From Chloroflexota bacterium (GTDB lineage Bacteria > Chloroflexota > Anaerolineae > Aggregatilineales > J027): a DNA stretch of 64,000 bases. Location of the stretch: NCBI GenBank assembly GCA_024434115.1, contig QMIT01000012.1:62001-126000 (forward strand), written 5' to 3'. Below the pieces are notes generated by a model. That model was given only the letters and a program-made list of their open reading frames with translations, had not been told where the DNA came from and ran no database searches. The position numbers and the translations under genes were made by a program. Position 1 is the first letter of the stretch. Each line of letters begins with the position of its first letter. This document shows positions 7,911 through 18,100 of the stretch, piece by piece.

Positions 7911-10900
7911 GTGGTAGACTTTCTATTTCGCGGAAACTTAGCGCAGATTGACCCGGATGTCGCCGCATTGATAGATTTGGAGGCTGTCCGCCAAGCGCGA
8001 AAACTGATTCTTGTCCCCTCAGAATCTTCTGTCCCCTATGCCGTGCGCGAAGCGTTGTCCTCGCCATTTCATAATCTTTATGCCGAGGGTTATCCTCCGT
8101 CCCACTGGCGAAAATTGGCCGAAGATGACCTCTTGGATGTAGATGCGCGTCTGGCCGAACTACGGCGCAACAGCGGTAAACGTTATTATCAAGGCGCGGA
8201 AATTGCCGATATTGTGGAAAGCCTCGCCCGCCGCCGTGTGTCCGAACGTTTTGCCACTGGTAAACTTAAGCCCAACGACTTATTTGTCAATGTGCAACCG
8301 CTTTCGGGTGCGCCTGCCAATAGTGCTGTCTATACCGCTCTGCTCCATCCCGGTGACACCCTGATGGGCATGAATTTGCTGCATGGCGGGCACCTCACAC
8401 ATGGCAGCCCCGTCGCTCGCAGCGGCCTGCAATATAACATCGTCAGTTATGGCGTCAATCTCGAAACCGAACGCCTTGACTATGACGAAATCCGTGCTGT
8501 TGCGTTGGAACACAAACCCAAAATCATCGTAGCAGGCTTCACCTCCTATCCTTGGTCACCCGACTGGGCACAGTTCCGGGCCATTGCGGATGAAGTCGGA
8601 GCAATCCTGTTAGCCGATGTGTCGCATGTGGCAGGCCTCATTATCGCCGAGGTATTCCCCTCCCCCGTTGGCATCGCCGATATTGTGATGTTCACGACCC
8701 ACAAAACACTCGGTGGCCCGCGTGGTGCGGTCTTGATTACCCATAAATCGGCCCTTGCCAGCAAAGTGGATCGTGGTGTGTTCCCCGGTGAACAAGGCGG
8801 CCCCCACGTCAACACCATCACCGCGCTGGCAGTTGCCATGAAACTGGCTGGCACGGTTCAATTTAAAGCCTTGCAGCAGCAAACAGTCTATAACGCCAAA
8901 CGTATGGCCGAACGGCTTACCCAAAATGGTCTGCGCGTGGTCTATGGTGGCACGGACAGCCACATGCTGTTGGCCGATGTTGGTCGAATCAAAGGGAAGG
9001 ATGGCAGTCCCCTTTCCGGTGATATGGCGGCCCGTATCCTCGATATTGCTGGCGTCGTCTGTAACCGCAATACCATCCCCACCGATGTCAGCCCCTTCCG
9101 TGCAACGGGTGTGCGTTTTGGCACCCCTTGGGTCACGCAGCGTGGCTTCCGAGAGCAAGAAATGGATGCCGTCACGGATGCCATTTCCGAACTGCTGCTT
9201 TCGGCCCAACCCTTCAGCTATGCGGGTGGGTTTGATCGCAAAGATTGGCGCATGAAGGTAGATTTTGAAACATTGGTGCGTGTCAAAGGCAAGGTCAATC
9301 ATCTAGCCACTGAAGCGGGGATTGATTACGTCGTGCCAGATTTAGCCGAATATTATATTGAAGCCGACGCTGCCGCCGAGCATTTCCACGTGTTGCCAGA
9401 TGACGAACCCTCCGAAACATGGCAAACCATTGAAATTAACGGCCCCAAAGCCGCCCGTTTCTTGGATGTCGCTGTCACCAGTGATGTTTACGCCCTCGGT
9501 TACGGCGATATGCAGCCCTCATGGGTACTGGATGGCGATGGGCGAGTATTGGCCCGTGCCGTCGTGGAGCGCCTGACGGAAGACACCTATCTATTACATG
9601 TCGAACGCAATATTGATGTCATCGCCGAATGGCTGATTGCCCTATCCGATGGGTACACCCGCTTTGAACCCAGTGACATCTATGCCAAAGTTCCCGGCCC
9701 AGTGTCCATTAGCATTCTGTCGGATGCCATCCCGCCACAAAAATTTGGCGACCTGCAATTTGCGGATAGCCCCATCCCCGGCGCAGGCTTCGACCCTGAT
9801 AAAGCCTATTTCATCGGCTGTCATGATGTAGATGCCCCCGCTGGCGACCCCCTACCCGTTTTTGAATGGCAGGAACCCGAACCTAATGGTTTGCTGACGA
9901 CCACTATTCACGATGTCCATGTCAAGTTGGGTGCCAAGATGGTGCCGTTTGCGGGGTATGATATGCCCGTCTGGTACACCACCGTCAGCGAAGAACATCT
10001 GGCTACCCGCCAAGCTGCTGGATTATTCGATGTCACGCACATGGGCGTCTTTGAATTTACTGGCCCCAGCGCAGAAACCTTTTTGAATGCGATCACCGCC
10101 AACGATGTCGCCAACTTAAAGGTCGGCAAAGCCCACTACAGCTATTTGCTGGGGGTAGATGGCCTGCCGATTGACGACATCTTTGTCTATCGGCTTGGCG
10201 TCGAAGAATTTATGGTCGTGGTCAACGCCTCCAACAACGACAAAAATTGGGCATGGGTCAACGCGGTTCAAGAAGGAACAGTCGCCATTGATCCCCAGCG
10301 GTCTTGGGTCAAAGCACCCGGACGCGATAACGTGCTCATTCGTGACCTGCGTGCCATGACCAGCGGTATCAATCGCCGCGTAGATGTGGCTTTACAAGGG
10401 CCAAAGAGCCGTGATGTGCTGTTGAAATTGGCGGGCAGCGATGCCGACAAAGCTAAAGTTAAAGGCATGGTTTGGGCCAGTGTTGTGCGTGTCAACCTCG
10501 GTGGGCATGATCTGGTCATTTCCCGCACGGGCTACACAGGCGAACGTATGGCCTTTGAGATTTTTGTCCACCCCGATGAAGCCCCTGTCTTGTTTGAGCA
10601 ATTAGTTGCGGCGGGTGCGACTCCCTGCGGTCTGGCGGCGCGTGACAGTCTGCGTACCGAAGCAGGCCTGCCCCTTTACGGGCATGAACTAGCGGGTCAC
10701 TTTGACATGAACCCCGCCGACGCCGGATTCGCCAGCTATGTCAAACTCTGGAAACCGTTTTTCGTGGGCAAGCAGGCCTATCTCGATTATGAGGCCCAGC
10801 GTGACCGCATCTGCACTCGTTTCCGTATGGACAATAAAGGCGTGCGTCCACCCCAACCCGGTGATCCGGTCTTGGATAAACGTGGGCGTGTGGTCGGCAC

Positions 10901-11114
10901 GGTCACATCATGCAGTATTGACAGCGAAGGCTATCAATTAGGACAGGTGCTCATCAAGACGAGCCATGTCTCCGAAGGGACACCCGTCTTAATCTTTAGC
11001 AATGCCGCCAACACCCGCGACGGCAAATCACCCGCCGAACTCAAACCGGGTGATCGTACCGCCGTGCCAGAATCGGCAACCATCGTCAGCCGCTTCCCGA
11101 AGCGTAACAAATAA
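7911..11114 (+). CDS. glyA-gcvT: Fused serine hydroxymethyltransferase and glycine cleavage aminomethyltransferase
   Basis: A single 1067-residue chain carries two one-carbon enzymes. Residues 1 to about 470 are serine hydroxymethyltransferase: the PLP lysine is in THKTLGGPRG (Lys265), preceded by the PLP-site DVSHVAGL. Residues from about 660 to the end are GcvT aminomethyltransferase: LGAKMVPFAGYDMPVWY, ARDSLRTEAGLPLYG, and the C-terminal beta domain. The middle (about 480-650) is neither a simple linker nor SHMT. Its INGPKAARFL and ERNIDVIAEWL segments look like a degenerate GcvT/YgfZ folate-binding domain. The fusion would interconvert serine and glycine and cleave glycine-derived aminomethyl groups on H protein, both through tetrahydrofolate. 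The GTG start is set by AAAGGAGC 6 bases upstream. GcvP and GcvH are not in the window. Confidence 0.93.
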   Translation: MVDFLFRGNLAQIDPDVAALIDLEAVRQARKLILVPSESSVPYAVREALSSPFHNLYAEGYPPSHWRKLAEDDLLDVDARLAELRRNSGKRYYQGAEIADIVESLARRRVSERFATGKLKPNDLFVNVQPLSGAPANSAVYTALLHPGDTLMGMNLLHGGHLTHGSPVARSGLQYNIVSYGVNLETERLDYDEIRAVALEHKPKIIVAGFTSYPWSPDWAQFRAIADEVGAILLADVSHVAGLIIAEVFPSPVGIADIVMFTTHKTLGGPRGAVLITHKSALASKVDRGVFPGEQGGPHVNTITALAVAMKLAGTVQFKALQQQTVYNAKRMAERLTQNGLRVVYGGTDSHMLLADVGRIKGKDGSPLSGDMAARILDIAGVVCNRNTIPTDVSPFRATGVRFGTPWVTQRGFREQEMDAVTDAISELLLSAQPFSYAGGFDRKDWRMKVDFETLVRVKGKVNHLATEAGIDYVVPDLAEYYIEADAAAEHFHVLPDDEPSETWQTIEINGPKAARFLDVAVTSDVYALGYGDMQPSWVLDGDGRVLARAVVERLTEDTYLLHVERNIDVIAEWLIALSDGYTRFEPSDIYAKVPGPVSISILSDAIPPQKFGDLQFADSPIPGAGFDPDKAYFIGCHDVDAPAGDPLPVFEWQEPEPNGLLTTTIHDVHVKLGAKMVPFAGYDMPVWYTTVSEEHLATRQAAGLFDVTHMGVFEFTGPSAETFLNAITANDVANLKVGKAHYSYLLGVDGLPIDDIFVYRLGVEEFMVVVNASNNDKNWAWVNAVQEGTVAIDPQRSWVKAPGRDNVLIRDLRAMTSGINRRVDVALQGPKSRDVLLKLAGSDADKAKVKGMVWASVVRVNLGGHDLVISRTGYTGERMAFEIFVHPDEAPVLFEQLVAAGATPCGLAARDSLRTEAGLPLYGHELAGHFDMNPADAGFASYVKLWKPFFVGKQAYLDYEAQRDRICTRFRMDNKGVRPPQPGDPVLDKRGRVVGTVTSCSIDSEGYQLGQVLIKTSHVSEGTPVLIFSNAANTRDGKSPAELKPGDRTAVPESATIVSRFPKRNK

Positions 11115-11134
11115 GTTCAAAGTGGGTGAGCATC

Positions 11135-12076
11135 ATGACCATCAGCGATACACAGCATCCCGTCTATGTAATGATAGACAAAATCTGGAATCATATTCAG
11201 CGTTCCCTGCTCGAAGGGAACTTTGACTATGAGGCATCGGTTGGGATGCTCACCCAGCACTTGGAAGTCGCCCGTGATCTCCAACACCCCTTATTGGAAG
11301 GCCGCATCTATTCATGGTTGGCCCTGATTGAACTCGAACTCGATCATTTTGAGGCCGCCCAAGCCTATTACCAGCAAGCTCTCCCGATTTTCGAGTCCAT
11401 TGGAGATCAAGCCCGCGTTGCTGCGATGATTAACAATCTCGGTGAGACCTATCGCCGTACCAACCGCCATTTAGAGGCTGCTGAATGTTATGTCCGTACT
11501 CAACAAGTGGGCCGAGTTCAGGGTGACTTGCGTATGGAAATTCTAGCGACCACCAACGAAGGGCTATCCCGTGTCGCCTTGGGTGAATTGGATCGAGCCG
11601 AAGAACTCTTCAAACATTCGATTGAACTGGCGTGGGATTCCAATAATGATGACTATATCCGCTCTGCTGTAGGGGAAGCTCATCAGGGATTGGCCGAAAT
11701 CGCCCTTAATCAGCAAAAGTATCCGCTGGCATGGCAGAGCATCACTGAAGCCCTGCGGATCCATACCGAACGAACCCGTCTGCAACACGTTTCCTCGACT
11801 TATTTGGTAATGGCCCAACTTGCTGCGGCTGACCCTTCGGCAGGCAAAGACCCCGCTGAACTTTTCCGGCTCAGTCGAGAATATGCCGAAAAAATTAAGT
11901 CGCCTGCCCGCATCACCCGAGTGTTGATAGCCGAGGGGAATTATTGGCAGAATCAGAAAGCCAGCAACCGCGCTTCGGCCTGTTATCAAGAAGCAATCCA
12001 ACTAATCGAGCAAAATCATTTGGCCGAGGATGTCGAATTCCTCCGCCAGCGTATCCAAGAACTATCGAACGAGTAG
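11135..12076 (+). CDS. Tetratricopeptide repeat protein
   Basis: This 313-residue, probably cytoplasmic protein is built almost wholly of helical repeats. TPR-like units can be read from about residue 60 on, with recurrent A-x-x-x-Y and L-G-E-x-Y-R patterns (for example DHFEAAQAYYQQAL, NNLGETYRRTNRHLEAAECY and KASNRASACYQEAI). Such proteins usually act as scaffolds. An in-frame GTG nine bases earlier is possible, but GGGTGAG sits just before the ATG at 11135 and supports that start. It follows the GlyA-GcvT gene after 20 bases and precedes the acyltransferase by 2 bases, so it is probably part of the same transcript. The partner is unknown. Confidence 0.8.
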   Translation: MTISDTQHPVYVMIDKIWNHIQRSLLEGNFDYEASVGMLTQHLEVARDLQHPLLEGRIYSWLALIELELDHFEAAQAYYQQALPIFESIGDQARVAAMINNLGETYRRTNRHLEAAECYVRTQQVGRVQGDLRMEILATTNEGLSRVALGELDRAEELFKHSIELAWDSNNDDYIRSAVGEAHQGLAEIALNQQKYPLAWQSITEALRIHTERTRLQHVSSTYLVMAQLAAADPSAGKDPAELFRLSREYAEKIKSPARITRVLIAEGNYWQNQKASNRASACYQEAIQLIEQNHLAEDVEFLRQRIQELSNE

Positions 12077-12078
12077 TC

Positions 12079-12771
12079 ATGACCACCACGAGCGAAACTC
12101 AAAACTCTGTACAAGAGGATGTCAAAATTCCGAATAGTATTTTCGGCTTCCGCACAGGTAGTCGAATTTTTATGCACCTGTTGAGCAATTTTAAGGTGAT
12201 TGGGCGGGAAAACATTCCCCAACCACCTTTTCTCGCCACGAGTAACCACCTGTCCTATTTTGATGTGCCCGCCGTCGCTGCCTCTATGACCCTCACAATT
12301 CCCGCCTTCGCTGCCAAAAAATATCAAGGCACATGGATGGAACCCCTATTTCGTATGGGTGGCCCGGTGTGGATTGAACAAGCATCGCCAGACCGCCAAG
12401 CCTTAATGATGGCCCTCAAGCTGCTCAAAAAAGGGTCGCCTTTTGCCATCGCCCCCGAAGGCCATCGTAGCCGTAACGGAACATTAATGGAAGCCAAAGA
12501 AGGGGTCGCGTTTATCGCCACCCGCGCCAACGTGCCAATTGTTCCTTGGGTCATGTGGGGAACAGAAAAAATCCTCAAACACCCTCGCCCTCAAGTTCGC
12601 GTCCGCATCGGCAAACCCTATCGTCTACCGGAAGGCCGTGCAAAGGGCGACATGCTCAAAGAATATACTGACCGCATTATGTGTGCGATTGCCGCCCTGT
12701 TGCCCGAACAATATCATGGGGTCTATAAGGGTCATCCACTCATTGAGGAGATGGCAGCCATTGTCCGCTGA
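12079..12771 (+). CDS. 1-acyl-sn-glycerol-3-phosphate acyltransferase family (PlsC-like)
   Basis: This is a 230-residue acyltransferase. The catalytic H-x4-D motif is NHLSYFD (about residues 56-62), and the phosphate-binding motif is APEGHRSRNG (about 129-138). A later VPIVPW segment is also typical. It should acylate lysophosphatidic acid or a related acceptor at the membrane during phospholipid synthesis. The open frame extends upstream over the TPR gene, but the ATG at 12079 gives a normal family length and a 2-base gap to the TPR stop. The next gene starts inside its last 11 bases. Confidence 0.9.
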   Translation: MTTTSETQNSVQEDVKIPNSIFGFRTGSRIFMHLLSNFKVIGRENIPQPPFLATSNHLSYFDVPAVAASMTLTIPAFAAKKYQGTWMEPLFRMGGPVWIEQASPDRQALMMALKLLKKGSPFAIAPEGHRSRNGTLMEAKEGVAFIATRANVPIVPWVMWGTEKILKHPRPQVRVRIGKPYRLPEGRAKGDMLKEYTDRIMCAIAALLPEQYHGVYKGHPLIEEMAAIVR

Positions 12772-13759
12772 AGTACACCCGTTTGACATCCATGCCTTTG
12801 ATGCCACCCGGCTCGATATTCCAAGCCTCTTGGATGGAGTGGCAAAGGGTCAATCCCCTCAAGGCTGGACGATTGTTTCAGCCCATCACCGCCAGCACAG
12901 CACCATTTATCGGGCCAACCCCGCTGATCCTGCCGAATTTCCAGTATTGTCTATCAAGCTCTACCATCGGCATGATCGCCCACGTGCCACCCGCGAAGAA
13001 GCCATTATGGGGGCGTTGCAAGAATTCGGCGTGGGCATCGGCCCCCGTGCATTTTATGCCAGCGAAACCCCCGACGGTCTAAACGACCCGGTGTTAATCA
13101 GTGAATGGGTACACGGGACACCCCTAAAAACAGTGCCCCCGGTGGCGGACGAGGAAATGTGGCATCGGTTGATGACGGCGCTGGGTATCATCAAACATCT
13201 CCAATTCAGCTTCACCGCCCATGCCATCCCGATGATGGGCAGTGGCGCACAGCAGCCCAAAGACGCACTGGCGATGTTAGATTCGGAATTATCTAGCCTC
13301 TCGCCTAACCACCCAGCGTATGAAACACTGGCCCATCTGGTCAGCCGCGCCCATGCCATTATTGCGCCGGAATGGGCCAAACCACCTAGAATCGGCTTAA
13401 ACCGTTTCGATTTGGAAATGAATCATTTTATTTGGGACGGGCATCACCTCCGCACATTGGGATTTGAAAACACCGACTGGGCCGATACCGCCTATGACAT
13501 CGGGCAGTTTTGCGTCCATCCGCTGTATGAAGAAGTGCCACCCAGTCATTGGGTCTGGTTCCGTTGGGAATTCGCCCGCCTCTTTCATGAGGAAGAAATC
13601 ATTTTCCGTTCAACCACCTATAGCCAGATCGCGTATGTCTTGTGGGCCATTCGCTTGACCGAAAAAGCCGACAGTGCCACCGACCCGGCCCAACAAAGTC
13701 GCTTATCTGCCCAACGAGACCGCTATCTGAAAAAAGCACAGAAAGCATTCGCGGGCTAA
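12761..13759 (+). CDS. Phosphotransferase (APH/choline kinase-like fold) protein, possibly inactive
   Basis: This 332-residue protein resembles the aminoglycoside phosphotransferase/choline kinase fold. RFDLEMNHFIWDG occupies the place of the usual HGDxxxxN catalytic loop, and LGFENTDWADTAYDIGQF matches the DFE-x-x-x-W-x-D-P-A-Y-D-L segment. The His is missing, the loop is one residue shorter between Asp and Asn, and the metal-binding Asp of the DFE motif is Gly. It may therefore be a pseudokinase or a diverged enzyme. The start is a TTG at 12761, with GAGGAG ten bases upstream, overlapping the acyltransferase gene by 11 bases. The longer open frame upstream only shadows that gene. Coupling to an acyltransferase suggests a lipid-related role, which is inference. 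Confidence 0.68.
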   Translation: MSAEVHPFDIHAFDATRLDIPSLLDGVAKGQSPQGWTIVSAHHRQHSTIYRANPADPAEFPVLSIKLYHRHDRPRATREEAIMGALQEFGVGIGPRAFYASETPDGLNDPVLISEWVHGTPLKTVPPVADEEMWHRLMTALGIIKHLQFSFTAHAIPMMGSGAQQPKDALAMLDSELSSLSPNHPAYETLAHLVSRAHAIIAPEWAKPPRIGLNRFDLEMNHFIWDGHHLRTLGFENTDWADTAYDIGQFCVHPLYEEVPPSHWVWFRWEFARLFHEEEIIFRSTTYSQIAYVLWAIRLTEKADSATDPAQQSRLSAQRDRYLKKAQKAFAG

Positions 13760-13774
13760 ACTTGCCTGCATTCC

Positions 13775-13811
13775 AACCCGGTTTCGCGTATCCCCCTATA
13801 CCCGCCGGGTT
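13775..13811 (+). terminator. Possible hairpin between the kinase-like gene and thiolase
   Basis: AACCCGG (13775-13781) pairs with CCGGGTT (13805-13811) across a 23-base loop. There is no T-run after it, so it is a weak terminator candidate and may only attenuate read-through. Confidence 0.3.
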
Positions 13812-13849
13812 TGTCACAACGGGAGATTTTAAGGAGAATCATTTTACCC

Positions 13850-15067
13850 ATGAGCAGTAACGGAAAATCAGCCAACGATGCTGTGATTCTTGGGGCAGCG
13901 CGTACTCCCCAAGGTCGCATCCTCGGTGCACTCGAATCACTATCGGCTGTCCAATTGGGACAGGTCGCAGTCAAAGTAGCGGTTGAACGCAGTGGCATCC
14001 AACCTGAACATGTCCATGAGGTCATCTTGGGGCATGTCATCACCGCTGGTGCTGGTCAGGCCACCCCCCGTCAAGTTTGGATCGGCCTCAACTATCCCAA
14101 CAATGTCGGTGGACTCTCCGTCAATAAAATATGCGGCAGTGGCCTCAAGGCCGTGATGTTAGCCGCTGGTGGCATCCGCGCGGGGGATGGTGAGGTCTAT
14201 GTCGCGGGTGGCATGGAAAGCATGAGCAATGCCCCCCACCTTGACGCTAATCTCCGCAAAGGCTTTAAATATGGCAATGTCGAACTGAAAGATGCCATTT
14301 TGCAAGATGGCTTGTGGTGCAGTCTCGAAAATTGGGTGATGGGCGAGGCCGCTGAATTCATTGCTAACCAATTTGAAGTCAGCCGGGAGGAAATGGATGA
14401 ATTTTCCTATCAAAGCCATCAGAAGGCGTATGCCGCCACCCAAGCAGGCCGCTTCAAAACCGAAATTGCCCCCGTTGAATTGAAAAGCAAAAAGGGTGTC
14501 ACTGTCATTGATACCGATGAACCCATCCGCCCCGAAACCACTATCGAAGGTTTAGCAGCGCTAAAACCTGCTTTCCAAAAAGATGGACGTGTGACGGCGG
14601 GTAATGCTCCCGGCCTCAACGATGGTGCGGCAGCGATGGTTATCACCAGTCGGAGTTATGCCGAAGCACATGGGCGTACCCCCATTGCGCGGATTGCGGG
14701 TTACGGTCAGGCGGCGGTTGACCCCAAATGGATTTTCTATGCCCCCGTCAAAGCCATTCCAATTGCGCTACAAAAAGCAGGGTGGCGCATCGAGGACGTG
14801 GATTTATTTGAGATTAATGAAGCCTTCGCCTCGCAGGTTTTGGCGGATGTACGCGGTCTTGAACAAGATGGTTTTATCGTGCCGATGGAAAAGGTCAATG
14901 TCAACGGCGGCGCGATTGCGTTGGGTCACCCCCTCGGCGCGAGTGGAGCGCGGATTCTTGTTACCTTGATTCATGCCCTGCAACAACGCGGTCTGAAACG
15001 AGGAGTTGCTGCTCTTTGTTTGGGTGGCGCGGAAGCCGTCGCTCTCGCCGTCGAATTAGAAAACTAA
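13850..15067 (+). CDS. Acetyl-CoA acetyltransferase (thiolase)
   Basis: This 405-residue thiolase either condenses two acetyl-CoA or cleaves 3-ketoacyl-CoA. The acyl-accepting Cys95 lies in NKICGSGLK. Near the C-terminus are NVNGGAIALGHPLGASGAR, with the active-site His, and ALCLGGAEA, with the second catalytic Cys. EINEAFA is the usual N-E-A-F motif. The ATG at 13850 is preceded by AAGGAG and gives a normal length; an in-frame codon 39 bases earlier lacks support. No beta-oxidation or acetoacetyl-CoA partner genes are adjacent, so the direction of the reaction in vivo is open. Confidence 0.93.
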   Translation: MSSNGKSANDAVILGAARTPQGRILGALESLSAVQLGQVAVKVAVERSGIQPEHVHEVILGHVITAGAGQATPRQVWIGLNYPNNVGGLSVNKICGSGLKAVMLAAGGIRAGDGEVYVAGGMESMSNAPHLDANLRKGFKYGNVELKDAILQDGLWCSLENWVMGEAAEFIANQFEVSREEMDEFSYQSHQKAYAATQAGRFKTEIAPVELKSKKGVTVIDTDEPIRPETTIEGLAALKPAFQKDGRVTAGNAPGLNDGAAAMVITSRSYAEAHGRTPIARIAGYGQAAVDPKWIFYAPVKAIPIALQKAGWRIEDVDLFEINEAFASQVLADVRGLEQDGFIVPMEKVNVNGGAIALGHPLGASGARILVTLIHALQQRGLKRGVAALCLGGAEAVALAVELEN

Positions 15068-15119
15068 ATCTCAAAAACCTGCCCTCATCCAGAGGACATT
15101 GTGCCTTAGCCGGGGAATT

Positions 15120-18100
15120 CTATTCCTCGGCTATTCCCTTCAACCCACTGCCCCGATGAACCCGGCAAAATTGATGATATTCGCAGTAGGCAAAACATTT
15201 GCCATGATCGTATTTTGTGGGCTGCACCTGAAAACGTCCCCGTCGCCCGGCCACAATATATTCATGCAGGCGGTGTTGGGCCACTTCCAACAGCGAGTCA
15301 TCTGCCAAAATCTGTCCATCAGCCCTGCGGGTACGGATACTCCAAAACATCCCGGCCTTGACCTCTAATTCGGGGTGTTCCTGCGCGATAATCTGGCGTG
15401 CTGCCAACAGATACAGCAGCATTTGAAAATTGCGCCCTTCCTCAATATCTTCGTTTCTCGGCGTCTTGCTGCCACTCTTATAGTCCATGATAATGAGTAC
15501 ATTGCCCACGCGATCCATCCGGTCAATTTTGCCACGCACCCACAACGGCCCTGCTTCGCCGTCTACTACCGCTTCCAACCCACCATCCATGCCAAAGGCT
15601 TTTTCCAATGCGAATACCCGCCGTTCCTCCCCAATGGAACTGACCAAGTCTGAAATAACGGCCTTACTGCGTGCTGTTGCCACAAACGGACTCTTGGGGT
15701 TATCCGAAAAATCTAGGGAAATCAACAGTGTTAGGCGGCGCACAATTTCATCTTTTTCCTGTTCCCACAGCGGCGTAGGTCGAAATCCCCAACGTTGCGG
15801 CGCGGTGGGCAGCCATCGAGCGGCTTCTTCAATCAAAATCTGGATCGCCCGTTTTTCATTTTCTGGCTGAATTGCCAAGCCCTCGTTCAAAATTCGTAAA
15901 TAGGTATTTTCCAGAACTTCATGCTGCACCGACCCCAACTGCGCAGCGTCATAGCCTTCTTTCGGCGCGGTGAGTTCTTCCAATCGCAGCACCCGCTTGG
16001 CAAAAAATCGGAATGGGCAGTAGCCATAATCATTAAATTGGCTGGCACTCCACTTCCGGCTCGATCCCAACTGGGCCGCGACCCTTGCCACCAATGCTGG
16101 GCTGCTCAACACGCCTGAATATCGGTCAAACGGCACATTCAGATTTTCGCGCCGCGCCTCAATTGAGCGCCCACGTAAGATATTCTGCCAGCGTAGGCCA
16201 TGTTCTTGATCCGCCAGCAAGGATGACAATATCGCCCGTGCCTCCCCCGCTGCAAGCTGATTTATAGTTGCCGCCAATGCAATGCCAGCCTCACGTATAT
16301 CTCCACTTTCTTCCAGCTTGGGCGCTTCCCCACTCCGCAAGGTCGTCTTCTGGGCATCGGTCAAAATGGCAGATGTTTCGCGCCAAAAAATCGAAGGCGG
16401 CCATAGATTGGCTTTTTCATCCAATGTCGGACGGCTGAGAGTTAACGTTTCCCCTGCCATTGCACAGGTCTGATAAAACACCAAGCCATCATCCACCTGC
16501 TCCGTTGTGGTTTGTAGTTCAAAATAGGTCGGTTCAGCTTGAGCCTGTCTGCGTTCAGTGTCACTATATAGCGGGTCTTCCAAGTTTTGGGATGGAAACA
16601 CCCCCTCCGCCATCCCCATGATATAAATATGGGCGTGTGTCAACCCACTGGCCTCAAATACATCTGCGAACAGCACCCGCCCATTGCGATACAAGCCACC
16701 GACTGGTTCGACTTGATGGCTTTCGATTGCCTGCTGCAAATCTTTGCGAAAATCCTCCCACGCGATAAGTGCTTCAACGCCGCCCATTGTTTGTTCAGCC
16801 AGCAAATCATAGGCCCGAAAAATCTCGTTGAGGCAGGCTCGAAACGCTTGCATCGCATGAATATCGCGTACTATCAGGGCCTGACTATTATCAGCCCGCC
16901 CATCCAACGGTTCGCGTATCTGATTGTAAAAACCTAGATGCCCCTCACCACCTTCATAATTCGGCAATGTGGGGTCAATATCAGCCCGCCGTTCACGCAG
17001 ATAGGAGGGGTCTGGCCCCAACAAATCTTCTATCCAAGCGACAAATTCACGCGGAGTCGCTTCCTGTGGCGGTGTTACTCGTTCAAAAAAGGTTTGCAGT
17101 CGTTGATAGAGCGCGGGGTCAATCTCCGTTACCTGTTCCTCGCCGTCCTCATCTTCATACCGACCCCCTGCCATCTTTACGGCTTGAAGCCAATCCTGCT
17201 GCGAACGCACCACTTGAAACTGCTGGCTCACCCGTTCCAATTGATCAGCATCATCCGCCATCAATTGATGAAATACAAAATACGGGGAACGTAGCACATC
17301 CAACATGGGCTGCTGACGAAAATCCACCTGTGGAGTATGTAAATCCAACAACTGCAAAATCGCCGCCACTGCTGGATTTCGTGTCAACTCTACCCCGCGT
17401 CGTACCGCGATAGGCACACGGTAGCTTTCGCTAATCGAGCCAACAAAATCTGCATAAGGCTGGGTATGATACGCCAAAATCGCTATCTGTTCTGGGTCAA
17501 CCCCTGCCATCAACTGCTGTTTGACTTTTCGTAACACAGCCCGCACTTCCTGTTCAGGATTCGGGGCTTCGATCAAGTGTAGGGCATCGCCCGCCGGACG
17601 TGGCACGTGGCTAATAGGCTGCTGCCAAGCCGATTCCAGATGGGACAGTTCTTCGCGCCGCTGAATCATCCCATCGGTTAGGTTTTCAACTTCCCAATAC
17701 CCATAATTTTGCAGGCGGTCTCCAATGCGCTGGATACCACGAAAGAGCGTCTCCCGGCGATTTTCATCATAACTCAGCGTCAAAATGGTACGGCCAATCT
17801 TATCAGCCAACTGTCCCAATAAGCGTGCTTGCAACGGGCTGAAATTGATAAACCCATCCACCACAAACAAACCTACCGAATCCAAAAATTCAGTATGATA
17901 GTTGGTCTCTAAGCCGCGTAACGCCACCCACCCCGCCCCTTCGCGGTCAACTAGCTGATGATCGCGCAAATAGTTTTGATAATGGGTATAGATCGCTGCG
18001 AGGTCTTGGTCTTTGTCTCGTCTGGATTTTTGGGCATAAAGTTCAAACGATTCGGGGTGAATCCGGGCCTGTTTCAGTTCAAGGATGAATTCCGCCATCA

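Noticed and set aside
8610..9302. 230-codon open frame antisense to the glyA-gcvT gene
   Set aside because: It is a shadow of the GC-rich SHMT frame. Its translation has no family motif, and SHMT conservation explains the open frame.
12539..12760. Longer N-terminus for the kinase-like protein
   Set aside because: The extension translates the acyltransferase gene out of frame. The TTG at 12761 has GAGGAG ten bases upstream and a normal protein start.
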